This document shows, in pieces, positions 1-7,292 of a DNA stretch of 9,095 nt. Source of the DNA: Candidatus Glassiibacteriota bacterium (GTDB taxonomy: Bacteria; Gemmatimonadota; Glassbacteria; GWA2-58-10); the NCBI GenBank assembly GCA_030604975.1, contig JAUVUV010000059.1, positions 1-9,095 on the forward strand, read 5' to 3'. How positions within the stretch are numbered: position 1 is the stretch's first letter; the number at the start of each line of letters is the position of its first letter. A program made the translations under genes and the position numbers. The notes under the pieces were generated by a model that was given only the letters and a program-made list of their open reading frames with translations, ran no database searches and was not told where the DNA came from.

Positions 1-310
1 CCTCGTCTATGGTTTTCTGGATGGAATTCTTTTCGTCCTCAACCGCCTGGACTTCTTTCGCCACCTGAACCAGTTCTTCCCTTTTCATATTGTAATAATG
101 TTTGTTTTCCGTAAGCTGATTTTCTACTTCATAGAGTAGCTTACGCAGATTGTTTAGCTTTTCGCGAGATTCCTCGCGGCGGCGCTGTGCCGAAATGAGT
201 TCCATCTTCTTGCGGTGCCTTGTCTCTTCCCTCTTTTTTTGGATCAGAAGCCCTATAAAAAGAATCATGCAGAGGACCAATACGACAACAACGGAATAAT
301 AATAAACCAT
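1..310 (-). CDS. Membrane-anchored coiled-coil protein, N-terminal part (3' end outside window)
   Basis: The minus-strand frame opens at an ATG (308-310) and stays open for 103 codons to the window edge, so only the N-terminus is present. An in-frame TAA lies about ten codons upstream with no other usable start between, which fixes the start. Residues about 2-24 are a hydrophobic segment (YYYSVVVVLVLCM then ILFIGLLI), followed at once by QKKREE and a long charged stretch rich in K, E, R and Q with heptad-like spacing of Leu, Val and Ile. This suggests a single N-terminal inner-membrane anchor with a coiled coil, orientation N-out/C-in by the positive-inside rule. No Shine-Dalgarno is obvious. 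A near-consensus promoter lies upstream at 399-427. The family is not recognised; coiled-coil membrane proteins of this shape occur in division, secretion and chemosensory contexts, and the visible part cannot separate these. Confidence 0.72.
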   Translation of the reverse strand, partial: MVYYYSVVVVLVLCMILFIGLLIQKKREETRHRKKMELISAQRRREESREKLNNLRKLLYEVENQLTENKHYYNMKREELVQVAKEVQAVEDEKNSIQKTIDE

Positions 311-612
311 TTTGAACCGGTCCGGTGTTCTGAATGAATATTAATCCGGGTGAAAGCTAGGAAGGGCTTGAGCCGAGTGAAGCATAGCATTTCGCTAGAT
401 AATACGGCAGGACCAGGTACAAGTCAAATTAAAAGTTTGCCTTGGCGACTCAAAATATTTATGGCGGAAACTTGGGGGAATAAATCGCTCCCGGTTGCGG
501 GCATTTACTGATCGATTTTTCCTTAATTCCTTGATTTCCTGAATATCAAAACTGCTCTTCAGATAAGACAGAATCCACTCGCTTGCCCGGGCGAAAGGAA
601 AGTTTTACATGT
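311..612. other. Intergenic region between the coiled-coil gene and the 55-residue gene
   Basis: About 300 bases without a supportable gene. Apart from the promoter at 399-427 I see only short open frames; a 26-codon minus-strand frame starting near 510 has its purine-rich stretch too far upstream to serve as a Shine-Dalgarno. No convincing terminator hairpin with a T-run was found after the 55-residue gene. Confidence 0.5.
399..427 (-). promoter_or_regulatory. Sigma70-type promoter for the coiled-coil gene
   Basis: On the minus strand, TTGACT (422-427) is followed by a 17-bp spacer and TATTAT (399-404). Both hexamers are one base from consensus and the spacing is optimal. Transcription would start near 392, giving a leader of about 80 nt before the ATG at 310. 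No gene lies between the promoter and that start. Confidence 0.7.
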
Positions 613-780
613 TTAAAGGACGAAATCGCTGAAAAACTCATTTTCATTAAAGGTAGCGGTGATATCGTCATCGATCAGCACCATTATTTTCCCGTCCTTA
701 CGCTCCAGCACGGTAACCACGCCGAATTTTGTGTCGATTTTGTCGTATTTCCGCACTTTGCTTGCGCTCGTTCTTGGCAT
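613..780 (-). CDS. Small hypothetical protein, 55 residues, possible small beta-barrel
   Basis: A complete short gene: ATG at 778-780, TAA at 613-615. It has the best ribosome binding site in the window, AGGAG inside AGAGGAGAT, 8 nt before the ATG. The product starts MPRTSASKVRKYDK and then alternates hydrophobic and polar residues (FGVVTVLERKDGKIMVLIDD), as in a small antiparallel beta fold, and ends in an acidic, Phe-rich tail (FNENEFFSDFVL). There is no signal peptide or membrane segment, so it is probably cytoplasmic. The FG-V-T-V followed by K-I-x-V-x-x-D-D pattern recalls small SH3/Tudor-like modules such as the C-terminal domain of PcrA/UvrD helicases; this is a resemblance by eye only. 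It is flanked by long spacers and looks monocistronic. Real gene likely; function unknown. The overlapping plus-strand frames at 583-907 are taken as its shadows. Confidence 0.72.
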   Translation of the reverse strand: MPRTSASKVRKYDKIDTKFGVVTVLERKDGKIMVLIDDDITATFNENEFFSDFVL

Positions 781-788
781 CGGAAGAT

Positions 789-793
789 CTCCT
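789..793 (-). promoter_or_regulatory. Strong Shine-Dalgarno of the 55-residue gene
   Basis: AGGAG on the minus strand, 8 nt from the ATG at 780, within the purine-rich run GAAGAGGAGA. It is the main argument that the short frame downstream is translated. Confidence 0.75.
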
Positions 794-989
794 CTTCAGA
801 CCGGAAATTTGGGTACGATACTAGAAAAGTTGCATTATTCTTTGACGCAATTAACATACCAGACTGGATTCAGAGTTTCCGATGAGATAATATGCCTGTT
901 TTCATAAAGTTATACGGAACAGTGGCTTGAAGGCGGGTTATATTTCTCACTGAAATCGAAAGGTAAAATCTACCGGAAAGGGGGAAATA

Positions 990-2639
990 TTATTCTTTAG
1001 CTGCCATAAGGACCAGACCTTTATCAACAGCCAGAATATCAAGGGATGGGAACTTCTGCGCAAGCTCATCCCGGTGTTTTTCACGGGTAATTACTGCCAA
1101 TGGCCCTGGCATATTAATTATGTCCTCAGCTTCGTCAGTTGCCTCCAGATACACGACAACTCTCTGCGAATAGAAGCTCAGCGCCGTTTTGTGGTACCTG
1201 TAGGCGGCCAGAGTACCACTGTCGCCGAGCCAGGCACAGGCGCGGTCAGTCAGCCTTTTCTGCGGTTCCTGGCGGTGGTTCGACACCAGGGGCAGGATGC
1301 TCAGGGCGATCAGCAAGGCAAAGAGTGTCTGTCCCGCGGTTTGAAAAATAAAAGCTCCCATGTGCCTGCGCCGAATCAGTAAAACGAAAGCACCCAGCGG
1401 ACCGGAAATAACCGCTAAAGCGGTGAGAAGAGGCAGATTGCCAAGCTCGAACGGCGCGATCTCATCCGCTCCAGTAATTAAAAATACAGCCAGAGCAGCC
1501 GCTGCAAGAACACTCAGCAGGGTCGGCAAGAGAATAACACGGGAACGACTGCTGGACTGTGCGGAGGCAAGTTCGTGCAAGTAGCCGGCAATAAGCATTG
1601 CCAGGGGCGGGAAAGCAGGAGTTATGTAAGTGGGCAGCTTGGCCCGGGAAAGGCTGAAAAAGAGAAGAACCAGCATACACCAGAGCAGCGGGAAGGTTGT
1701 TTTACCAATCAAGGTACGCTCTCTTTTCCACTGCCCCTGGATGCGGCGCACCGGCCTGATTATCGCTTGCACGGCAAAGAAACTCCAGGGGTAAATCCCA
1801 AGCAGAAGGCAGGGCAGGTAGTAGTAAAAAGGCTCGATATGCTGCCCGCCGGGAGCCACATCGCCGAAAAACCGCTGAAAGTTGTGCTGGATGATAAATA
1901 CCCGGAAAAACTCAAACTCGGATCGCAGAGTTACAAGTACGTACCAGGGGAGAGCAACCAGGCAGAGAACAATGACTCCGCCAGCAAACGGGATCCTGGC
2001 CAGGTTCTCACGCGTCCGGCCGGAAACCAGGATATAAACAAACGCAACTAATGCAGGCAGAACAAACCCCACGGGACCTTTGGTAAGAACGGCCAGACCC
2101 GAACAGGCGAACGAGCCGAGGTGGTAAAACCTGCCCTTTTTCTTATCTTCAGCGGTGGTGCCCAGATAGAATAGAACAAGGGTTGCGCTCACGAAAAGGG
2201 TCAGATGCATGTCCGTTATGGCCCAGCGGCCCAGGGCGATAAATTGCAGGCAGCAGGCTAAAATCGCCCCTGCAGCAAGTCCGGTTCCCGCGTTCCAAAG
2301 CCTTCCGGCCAGAAGGCAGGTCAGCAGTACCGTACCCAGGGCTGTCAGGGCTGACGGAAATCGCGCCCCCCACTCGTTTACTCCGAACAGGTGGTAGGAA
2401 GCCGCGATCAGCCAGTAGCTCAGCACTGGTTTTTCAAAACGGTAAGCGCCGTTGAAAATCGGCAGCACGTAATCCCCGGATTCGGTCATGTACCGCGCGG
2501 TCTCTGCATAGCGTGGCTCATCGACATCGAAAAGACGATATCCACCCAGACTGGTCAGGTAGAGCAGGCAGCAGAACAGGCAGAGCACCGTATAACGGTG
2601 GACAATCAAAGTCCGGATGAAATGGTTTTCTCTTTCCAA
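990..2639 (-). CDS. ArnT-like GT39 family membrane glycosyltransferase
   Basis: A 549-residue polytopic protein of the PMT/ArnT superfamily (GT-C fold, Pfam PMT_2 type), which transfers a sugar from a polyprenyl-phosphate donor to lipid A or another acceptor on the periplasmic face of the inner membrane. Visible signs: a first membrane segment (about 13-30), then the loop motif FDVDEPRYAE (about 38-46) with the acidic residues typical of the family's active site; EKPVLSYW (69-76); RWAITDMHL (138-146) with the second conserved Asp; and LTKGPVGFVLP (185-195). Many further hydrophobic segments follow, with a shorter soluble C-terminal part after about 460. Length matches ArnT (about 550). The start is TTG (2637-2639): an in-frame TAA lies eight codons upstream and no ATG comes earlier than residue 51. 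GGAA about 8 nt upstream is a weak Shine-Dalgarno. It is transcribed divergently from the MsbA-like gene. The true sugar and acceptor cannot be read, so arnT is not assigned. Confidence 0.88.
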   Translation of the reverse strand: MERENHFIRTLIVHRYTVLCLFCCLLYLTSLGGYRLFDVDEPRYAETARYMTESGDYVLPIFNGAYRFEKPVLSYWLIAASYHLFGVNEWGARFPSALTALGTVLLTCLLAGRLWNAGTGLAAGAILACCLQFIALGRWAITDMHLTLFVSATLVLFYLGTTAEDKKKGRFYHLGSFACSGLAVLTKGPVGFVLPALVAFVYILVSGRTRENLARIPFAGGVIVLCLVALPWYVLVTLRSEFEFFRVFIIQHNFQRFFGDVAPGGQHIEPFYYYLPCLLLGIYPWSFFAVQAIIRPVRRIQGQWKRERTLIGKTTFPLLWCMLVLLFFSLSRAKLPTYITPAFPPLAMLIAGYLHELASAQSSSRSRVILLPTLLSVLAAAALAVFLITGADEIAPFELGNLPLLTALAVISGPLGAFVLLIRRRHMGAFIFQTAGQTLFALLIALSILPLVSNHRQEPQKRLTDRACAWLGDSGTLAAYRYHKTALSFYSQRVVVYLEATDEAEDIINMPGPLAVITREKHRDELAQKFPSLDILAVDKGLVLMAAKE

Positions 2640-2658
2640 GAGAAGTTTCCGTGATAAG

Positions 2659-2672
2659 TTTTATCGATAAAA
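2659..2672. promoter_or_regulatory. 14-bp perfect palindrome, possible operator
   Basis: TTTTATCGATAAAA is perfectly self-complementary and lies just downstream of the -10 of the ArnT-like promoter, where a bound repressor would block transcription. The AT-rich symmetry could also arise by chance. No regulator is identifiable in the window. Confidence 0.35.
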
Positions 2673-2676
2673 AGAG

Positions 2677-2706
2677 AAATTAGCGCATTGTTGGCTGTTC
2701 TGTCAA
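2677..2706 (-). promoter_or_regulatory. Sigma70-type promoter for the ArnT-like gene
   Basis: On the minus strand, TTGACA (2701-2706) is followed by an 18-bp spacer and TAATTT (2677-2682). The -35 is a perfect match and the -10 is one to two bases off. The expected start, near 2670, gives a leader of about 30 nt before the TTG at 2639 and falls inside the palindrome at 2659-2672. Confidence 0.6.
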
Positions 2707-2743
2707 TGACCGCAGAGTGGGCGCAAATGTCCATCTGGGCTGC

Positions 2744-2772
2744 TTGACATTTATTATGTGTTGAGGTATATT
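2744..2772 (+). promoter_or_regulatory. Near-consensus sigma70 promoter for the msbA-like operon
   Basis: TTGACA (2744-2749, perfect -35), a 17-bp spacer, and TATATT (2767-2772, one base from TATAAT). Transcription would start near 2779, about 48 nt before the GTG at 2827. It is oriented away from the ArnT-like promoter, so the two form a divergent pair whose -35 boxes are about 38 bp apart. Confidence 0.75.
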
Positions 2773-2790
2773 CTTATGATTATTGATATT

Positions 2791-2823
2791 ATGGAAATTC
2801 AGAAAGAATTTTTCAAGGTCTAA
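2791..2823 (+). CDS. Possible 10-codon leader peptide before the ABC transporter
   Basis: ATG at 2791 opens a frame of ten codons (MEIQKEFFKV) ended by TAA at 2821-2823, three bases before the GTG of the transporter and in the same frame. A second in-frame ATG at 2776 would give 15 codons, but it lies at or before the predicted transcription start. The leader contains the AAGG that probably serves as the transporter's Shine-Dalgarno, so its translation could affect transporter initiation. It has no Shine-Dalgarno of its own, so it may be fortuitous. Confidence 0.2.
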   Translation: MEIQKEFFKV

Positions 2824-2826
2824 CCG

Positions 2827-4656
2827 GTGAAAGAATACTGGCGTTTGCTGGCTTACCTGAAACCTTACTGGTTCCGGCTAACATTAACAGTTTTCAGTGT
2901 GGTGAGCTTCTCGGTGCTGGACGGGGCGAGCATGTCCCTGTCCATTCCCTTACTGAAAGTACTGTTTGGAAGCGGTCAGCCGGTGGGAGATGCTGCCGGA
3001 GCGCAGGCGGAGGGTTTTTTCGATAAGTTCGAATTCCTCAGCCAGATCCAGGCCCGGATTCTTGCTGGCGGCCCGCTCGAGGTCCTGAGCCGGATCGTGT
3101 TCCTGATTATCCTGATATTTTTCCTTAAAAATCTCTTCGACTACCTTCAGCGCTTCCTCAGCCGCTCTCTGGAGCAGCTGGCCGTCCGGGATCTGCGTAA
3201 TGCAATTTTCAGCCACCTGAACAGCCTCTCGCTCAGCTTCTTTCACAAGAACAAAACCGGGCAGCTCATCTCTTGCATGTCCAATGATGTCAACACCGTG
3301 CGGGCGGTGTTGACCGACAGCTTCTCGAAAATCCTCCTCTCCGGCTGCCAGATTGTAGTTTATCTGGCCTTGCTGTTTGTGTTGAGCTGGAAACTGACAC
3401 TGGTGGCCTTTCTTATGATTCCGCCGATGGCATGGCTGGTAACCTGGGTTGCGAAAAAACTGAGGCGGAAAAACCTCTGGCTGCAGACCGCCTTGGGCGA
3501 GATAACCTCCATTTTCCAGGAAGTTGTCAGCGGTATCCGCGTGGTGAAAGCGTTCGGTATGGAGAATTTCGAACGGGCCAAGTTCCGCTCCGAGACCCAG
3601 AACTACTACAAACAGTTCATACACACCAACAGGTACGCCTCTCTCAGTTCTCCCCTGACAGAGACTCTGATGACCATGGTGGGAGGGATTTTTCTGCTTT
3701 ACGGCGGCCACCAAGTGCTAGCCCAGCAGATGCCTGCTCATGATTTCTTCTTTTTCCCGATCGTCAGCCTGAGGATCATGTCACCGGTGAAGACGTTCGG
3801 CAACTTTAACGACATCCTTCAGCAGGGTCTGGCCTCCTGCGACAGGATTTTCAGGATCCTCGACACCAGGCCGAAAATCAGCGACAGGCCGGATGCGCTC
3901 CCCAAGACCTCGTTCGAAAAATCCATCCGCTATGAAGGGGTCACGTTCGGCTACATCGAGGGAGTGCCCGTGCTCAAAGACATCAACCTCGAGATAAAAA
4001 AGGGCGAGGCTGTTGCCCTGGTCGGTCCGAGCGGCGCGGGCAAATCCACCATGATCGACCTGATTCCACGCTTCTATGACATATCCCAGGGCAGGATCCT
4101 GATCGACGGGCGGGATATTCGGGATTACCGCATCGCCGGTCTTCGCAGCCTGATCGGTATCGTGACCCAGGAGACCATACTGTTCACCGATACGGTGCGC
4201 AATAATATCGCCTCCGGAATGAAAGAGATGCCCCTGGAGCAGGTGATCAAGGCGGCCAAAGCAGCCAACGCCCACGAATTCATCCAGGCCATGGACAATG
4301 GCTACGATACGGTTGTCGGCGAAAGAGGAACACGGCTTTCCGGCGGGCAGCGCCAACGGCTCGCGATCGCCAGGGCGATTCTCAAGAACCCGGACATCCT
4401 GATTTTCGACGAGGCGACCTCATCCCTTGACACAGAAAGCGAACTTCTGGTGCAGCAGGCAATCGAGCATCTGATGAAAAACCGCACCAGCCTGGTTATC
4501 GCTCACCGCCTGTCCACGATCCAGCACTGTGACAGAATAATTGTCATCAATGAGGGCAGGATCGTCCAGACCGGCTGCCATCTGGACCTTCACCGCCGGG
4601 ACGGCCTCTACCGGCGGCTTTACGAGTTACAATTTCAAACAACCAGAACAACTTAA
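2827..4656 (+). CDS. msbA: MsbA-like ABC exporter (lipid A / glycolipid flippase)
   Basis: A 609-residue fused ABC exporter half-transporter. The N-terminal half has about six membrane segments (roughly 17-45, 90-108, 166-187, 189-208, 278-298, 306-320). The nucleotide-binding domain has Walker A GPSGAGKST (400-408), Q-loop Gln448, signature LSGGQ (504-508), Walker B ILIFDE (524-529, catalytic Glu529) and switch His560 in IAHRLST. All key ATPase residues are present, so it should be an active homodimer in the inner membrane. Length is close to MsbA (about 580-600), and the nearby WaaA supports a lipid A substrate, though related exporters carry other lipids or drugs. The start is GTG (2827-2829) with AAGG 8 nt upstream; an in-frame TAA just before it (2821-2823) rules out a longer form. 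It is first in a plus-strand operon and ends 2 nt before the GT2 gene. Confidence 0.88.
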   Translation: MKEYWRLLAYLKPYWFRLTLTVFSVVSFSVLDGASMSLSIPLLKVLFGSGQPVGDAAGAQAEGFFDKFEFLSQIQARILAGGPLEVLSRIVFLIILIFFLKNLFDYLQRFLSRSLEQLAVRDLRNAIFSHLNSLSLSFFHKNKTGQLISCMSNDVNTVRAVLTDSFSKILLSGCQIVVYLALLFVLSWKLTLVAFLMIPPMAWLVTWVAKKLRRKNLWLQTALGEITSIFQEVVSGIRVVKAFGMENFERAKFRSETQNYYKQFIHTNRYASLSSPLTETLMTMVGGIFLLYGGHQVLAQQMPAHDFFFFPIVSLRIMSPVKTFGNFNDILQQGLASCDRIFRILDTRPKISDRPDALPKTSFEKSIRYEGVTFGYIEGVPVLKDINLEIKKGEAVALVGPSGAGKSTMIDLIPRFYDISQGRILIDGRDIRDYRIAGLRSLIGIVTQETILFTDTVRNNIASGMKEMPLEQVIKAAKAANAHEFIQAMDNGYDTVVGERGTRLSGGQRQRLAIARAILKNPDILIFDEATSSLDTESELLVQQAIEHLMKNRTSLVIAHRLSTIQHCDRIIVINEGRIVQTGCHLDLHRRDGLYRRLYELQFQTTRTT

Positions 4657-4658
4657 AT

Positions 4659-5504
4659 ATGAAACCTGTCATCTATTTTTACCTCCCGGTGTTCAACGAA
4701 CAGGACACAGTGGGGATTTTTCTTTACCGCCTGAGCGAGGTGATGAGAAATCTCAAGCTGGCGTACGAGGTTTTTATTACCCTGGATGAATGTACTGACG
4801 ACTCCGCCGAAGTGGTGGAGCCCTACATGCGAAGAATGCCGCTGCGGTTCATTCACAACCAGCATCGAGTGGGTTACGGAAAGTCTCTTTATGAGACGAT
4901 CAGGAAAGTGGCCGCCAAAAGCAGCAATCCCAAAAGAGACTTTTTCCTGGTCCTGGACGCTGATTTCACTTATGACCCTGGTATACTGAAGCAAATGTCA
5001 GCCCGGATAGAGCGCAACGCGGACGTTTTTTTCCCGAACCGTTCCAGCAGCCGGATGAAAGGTGTCACAGTTGCCAGGAGGATTGCACACAAGCTGGCTC
5101 GCCCCATTTTGCGTTTCCGCGGTATTGAAGTGAAAGAGAATTTTGACCTGCTGGCCACTTTCAGGGGTTGCCGGGTTCGGCTTTTACACCGCAACATGGC
5201 TCGCCTCAAGGCACTCGCTGAAATGGGCCCGGAAATATCACCCGCTGCCTGTACAGCCGTTTTTTCCCTTGCCCTGATGAATGATGCAAGAAACCTTGCG
5301 TTGATAGACTTGGACAATAGGAAACGGCGCCGCCACAAGAGCCGGTTCAAACTTTTCAGCCTCCTGCAGTTTCTTCTCTTCGGCAGGGGAGTTGTCACAG
5401 CTTCTGCCGAAATAGAACAGCAGCCAGCCGGACATCGTCAGCCAAGGAGATATTCGAATAAAAAGGGAAAGCGTTCGTCCAACATTCAAACCAGCAAGAA
5501 ATAG
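4659..5504 (+). CDS. Family 2 glycosyltransferase, GT-A fold
   Basis: 281 residues. The N-terminus YFYLPVFNEQDTV (about 6-18) is the classic GT2 opening; DECTDDSAEVV (43-53) matches the conserved second Asp region; FLVLDADFTYDP (97-106) holds the DxD metal-binding motif (Asp100, Asp102). These indicate a nucleotide-sugar-dependent transferase of the dolichyl-phosphate-mannose-synthase/WcaA type acting at the cytoplasmic face. No true membrane span is seen. A basic patch (KRRRHKSRFK, near 221-230) runs into a hydrophobic LFSLLQFLLFG, which could dock on the membrane, and the last 30 residues are a Lys/Ser/Gln-rich, probably disordered tail. The ATG is 2 nt after the exporter stop and has no Shine-Dalgarno, so translational coupling is likely. 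Donor and acceptor are not readable; a lipid carrier that feeds the ArnT-like enzyme is one possibility. Confidence 0.85.
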   Translation: MKPVIYFYLPVFNEQDTVGIFLYRLSEVMRNLKLAYEVFITLDECTDDSAEVVEPYMRRMPLRFIHNQHRVGYGKSLYETIRKVAAKSSNPKRDFFLVLDADFTYDPGILKQMSARIERNADVFFPNRSSSRMKGVTVARRIAHKLARPILRFRGIEVKENFDLLATFRGCRVRLLHRNMARLKALAEMGPEISPAACTAVFSLALMNDARNLALIDLDNRKRRRHKSRFKLFSLLQFLLFGRGVVTASAEIEQQPAGHRQPRRYSNKKGKRSSNIQTSKK

Positions 5505-5548
5505 AAATCCTGCGGTTTAATTCCTTCGCGAATTATCATTTAAACAAC

Positions 5549-6325
5549 ATGGACGCTAAATTGTCTTTAAGACCGGCGAAATTTTTTTTTCTTTTTCTTT
5601 CTTCGGTGGTCTTCCCGCTTGAAGGCTTGGCCCAGGAGGCGGACTCCATTCCCTGGGTGCCTTACCGGGTCGGCGAGGAGCTGAATTTCTCGGTGAACTG
5701 GACTGTGGGCAATATCGGCACTGCTTACATGCATGTCGCCGCTATCGACAGCTTCCGCGCGAATCCGTGCTACAGGATCGAAGCAGGGGCAATATCCAAT
5801 AAGACACTCGATCTGTTTTATCCTGTGCGGGATTATTTTTTCTCCCTGATCGACACGCGCAAGCTGTTCAGCCGGAAATTCGTCAAGCGCCAGAAAGAGG
5901 GCAAAACCAGGCGCCACCGGGAACTGATCTACGACCAGGAAGCCGGCATCCGCTTCGACCTGGTCAGCGGGGACACGGTGGATATCGTGCCCGAGGCGCA
6001 GGATGACCTCTCGATTTTCTACTATTTCAGGACACTCGACCTCGAGGTGGGCCAGGGAATCCTTCTGGAAAATTTTGTGGACCGGGACGGCAACCCGCTC
6101 AAGGTTGCGGTCCATCGCACCGAGTGGGTGGAGGTTCCCGCAGGGCGCTTTTTCTGCTATGTGGTTGAGCCCTTTCTCAAGAGAAGCGGGCTTTTTAAAC
6201 ACAAAGGGAACCTGCTGGTCTGGATAACCAACGATGAGAACCGGATTCCGGTCAAGGTGACCAGCCAACTCGATTTCGGCCAGATTGTCGTGATGCTCGA
6301 ATCCTTCACTCTCGGAAAAAGCTAG
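5549..6325 (+). CDS. DUF3108 family secreted periplasmic protein
   Basis: 258 residues with a signal peptide: Lys4 and Arg8, a hydrophobic core FFFLFLSSVVFPL (about 12-24), and a likely cleavage after GLA (26-28). The mature protein opens with PYRVGEELNFSVNWTVGNIGTA, the usual DUF3108 beginning (E-L-x-F-x-V-x-W, then G-x-A), and later carries the family's DLSIFYYFRTL (about 151-161), a VP-AG-F-C segment (about 196-203) and a terminal NRIPVKVTSQLDFGQIVV region. The family is predicted to be a beta-rich periplasmic fold of unknown function, often near envelope genes; that agrees with the MsbA-like and GT2 genes upstream. The 44-nt gap from the GT2 gene holds no clear promoter or terminator. No good Shine-Dalgarno precedes the ATG. 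One nucleotide separates its stop from the next start. Function is not known. Confidence 0.82.
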   Translation: MDAKLSLRPAKFFFLFLSSVVFPLEGLAQEADSIPWVPYRVGEELNFSVNWTVGNIGTAYMHVAAIDSFRANPCYRIEAGAISNKTLDLFYPVRDYFFSLIDTRKLFSRKFVKRQKEGKTRRHRELIYDQEAGIRFDLVSGDTVDIVPEAQDDLSIFYYFRTLDLEVGQGILLENFVDRDGNPLKVAVHRTEWVEVPAGRFFCYVVEPFLKRSGLFKHKGNLLVWITNDENRIPVKVTSQLDFGQIVVMLESFTLGKS

Positions 6326-6326
6326 C

Positions 6327-7292
6327 TTGAAAAGGGGAAAATCGAAGTTGCCTGGCCGCTATCCCAGAATCAGCCGTAAGAAAGTGCGCACGAAATCTAT
6401 CACTGAGCGGACACACAAGGTCCGGGTAGAGGATTTCGCCGATCTTGGGGCCGCTGCATTCCTCGATTGCCTCCCGGACCAGCTTAAAGCCTCCGATTGG
6501 AAAGCTTTCTGCGCAAGCCTTGCCTCAGCTTTCAGGCAGGGATTGCCTGTGATTGCCATGGTGGGCGCCCACGTGGTCAAGGCGGGCTGCTCTCCTGTGA
6601 TTATCGACTGGGTGAGGAAAGGAGCCTTGAGTTCAGTGGCGTTCAACGGGGCCACCGCGATTCACGATGCCGAGATCGCCATGTGGGGAGCAACCAGCGA
6701 GGATGTGGAGCAGGGCCTGGCTGACGGCAGTTTCGGCATGGTGGAGGAGACTCCCGGGCTGTTTGCAGCAGCATTAAGCCGGGCTGAGGAGAACGATCTG
6801 GGACTCGGAGAGGCTCTGGGTAAAGTACTGGCCGAAAGAAAAGCACCTAATGCTGGCTCCAGCATCCTCTGCGCCTGCTATGAGAAGGGCGTTCCGCTGA
6901 GCGTCCACGTGGCTATCGGCACGGACACGATCCACCAGCACCCTGCTCTTAACGGAGCAAAGCTGGGGGCTGCCGCCATGATTGATTTCGAGATTTTTAC
7001 AGCCGCAGTTGCAAAGATTATCCCCGGCTCTGTGGTGCTTAATCTCGGCTCCGCGGTGATCCTGCCCGAGGTTTTTCTAAAGGCCCTCACCCTGGCGCGC
7101 AATCTCGGCCACTCCTGTAACGGTATCATCGCAGCCGATTTCAGCATGATCCAGCAGTACCGCCCCACAGTCAACGTGGTGGGCCGCCCCACCCGCACCG
7201 GCGGCGGCAAGGGATACACCTTCACCGGCCACCACGAGATTTTGCTGCCGCTGCTGCACCGGTGTGTGGGGGAAGAGCTTTCCAAGAATTAG
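6327..7292 (+). CDS. Deoxyhypusine-synthase-superfamily-like protein of unknown function
   Basis: 321 residues, no signal peptide or membrane segment, so cytoplasmic. After a basic tail (1-33) it shows alternating strands and Gly-rich turns of a Rossmann-like fold: IAMVGAHVVKAG (76-87), SVAFNGATAIHDAEIA (103-118), GSSILCACYEKGVPLSVHVAIGTDT in two pieces (177-201), VVLNLGSAVILPEVF (236-250) and RPTRTGGGKGYTFTGHHEI in the C-terminal part (287-304). The order (bad-for-secretion core, then S-I-L-x-x-x-Y-x-x-x-V-P, then a G-G/S turn followed by a helix of A-R-N) parallels deoxyhypusine synthase, an NAD- and spermidine-using enzyme, but bacteria lack its eIF5A substrate, so the reaction must differ. 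TTG at 6327 is 1 nt after the DUF3108 stop; a TTG at 6348 with GGGG 10 nt upstream is an alternative giving 314 residues. It ends the operon. The family call is by eye. Confidence 0.55.
   Translation: MKRGKSKLPGRYPRISRKKVRTKSITERTHKVRVEDFADLGAAAFLDCLPDQLKASDWKAFCASLASAFRQGLPVIAMVGAHVVKAGCSPVIIDWVRKGALSSVAFNGATAIHDAEIAMWGATSEDVEQGLADGSFGMVEETPGLFAAALSRAEENDLGLGEALGKVLAERKAPNAGSSILCACYEKGVPLSVHVAIGTDTIHQHPALNGAKLGAAAMIDFEIFTAAVAKIIPGSVVLNLGSAVILPEVFLKALTLARNLGHSCNGIIAADFSMIQQYRPTVNVVGRPTRTGGGKGYTFTGHHEILLPLLHRCVGEELSKN

Noticed and set aside
797..900. Promoter for the 55-residue gene
   Set aside because: An extended -10 (TGGTATGTT) and a TAGTAT occur, but no -35 at acceptable spacing.
583..907. 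Plus-strand frames of 100 and 82 residues
   Set aside because: They lie opposite the 55-residue minus-strand gene, which has a far better ribosome binding site, and their products look like low-quality shadows.
2950..3714. 254-residue minus-strand frame
   Set aside because: Fully antisense to the ABC exporter, whose domains and ATPase motifs are complete; His/Gln-rich product typical of an antisense shadow.
5567..6268. 233-residue minus-strand frame
   Set aside because: Antisense to the DUF3108 gene; its poly-Lys end is just the reverse of the T-run in the signal-peptide codons.
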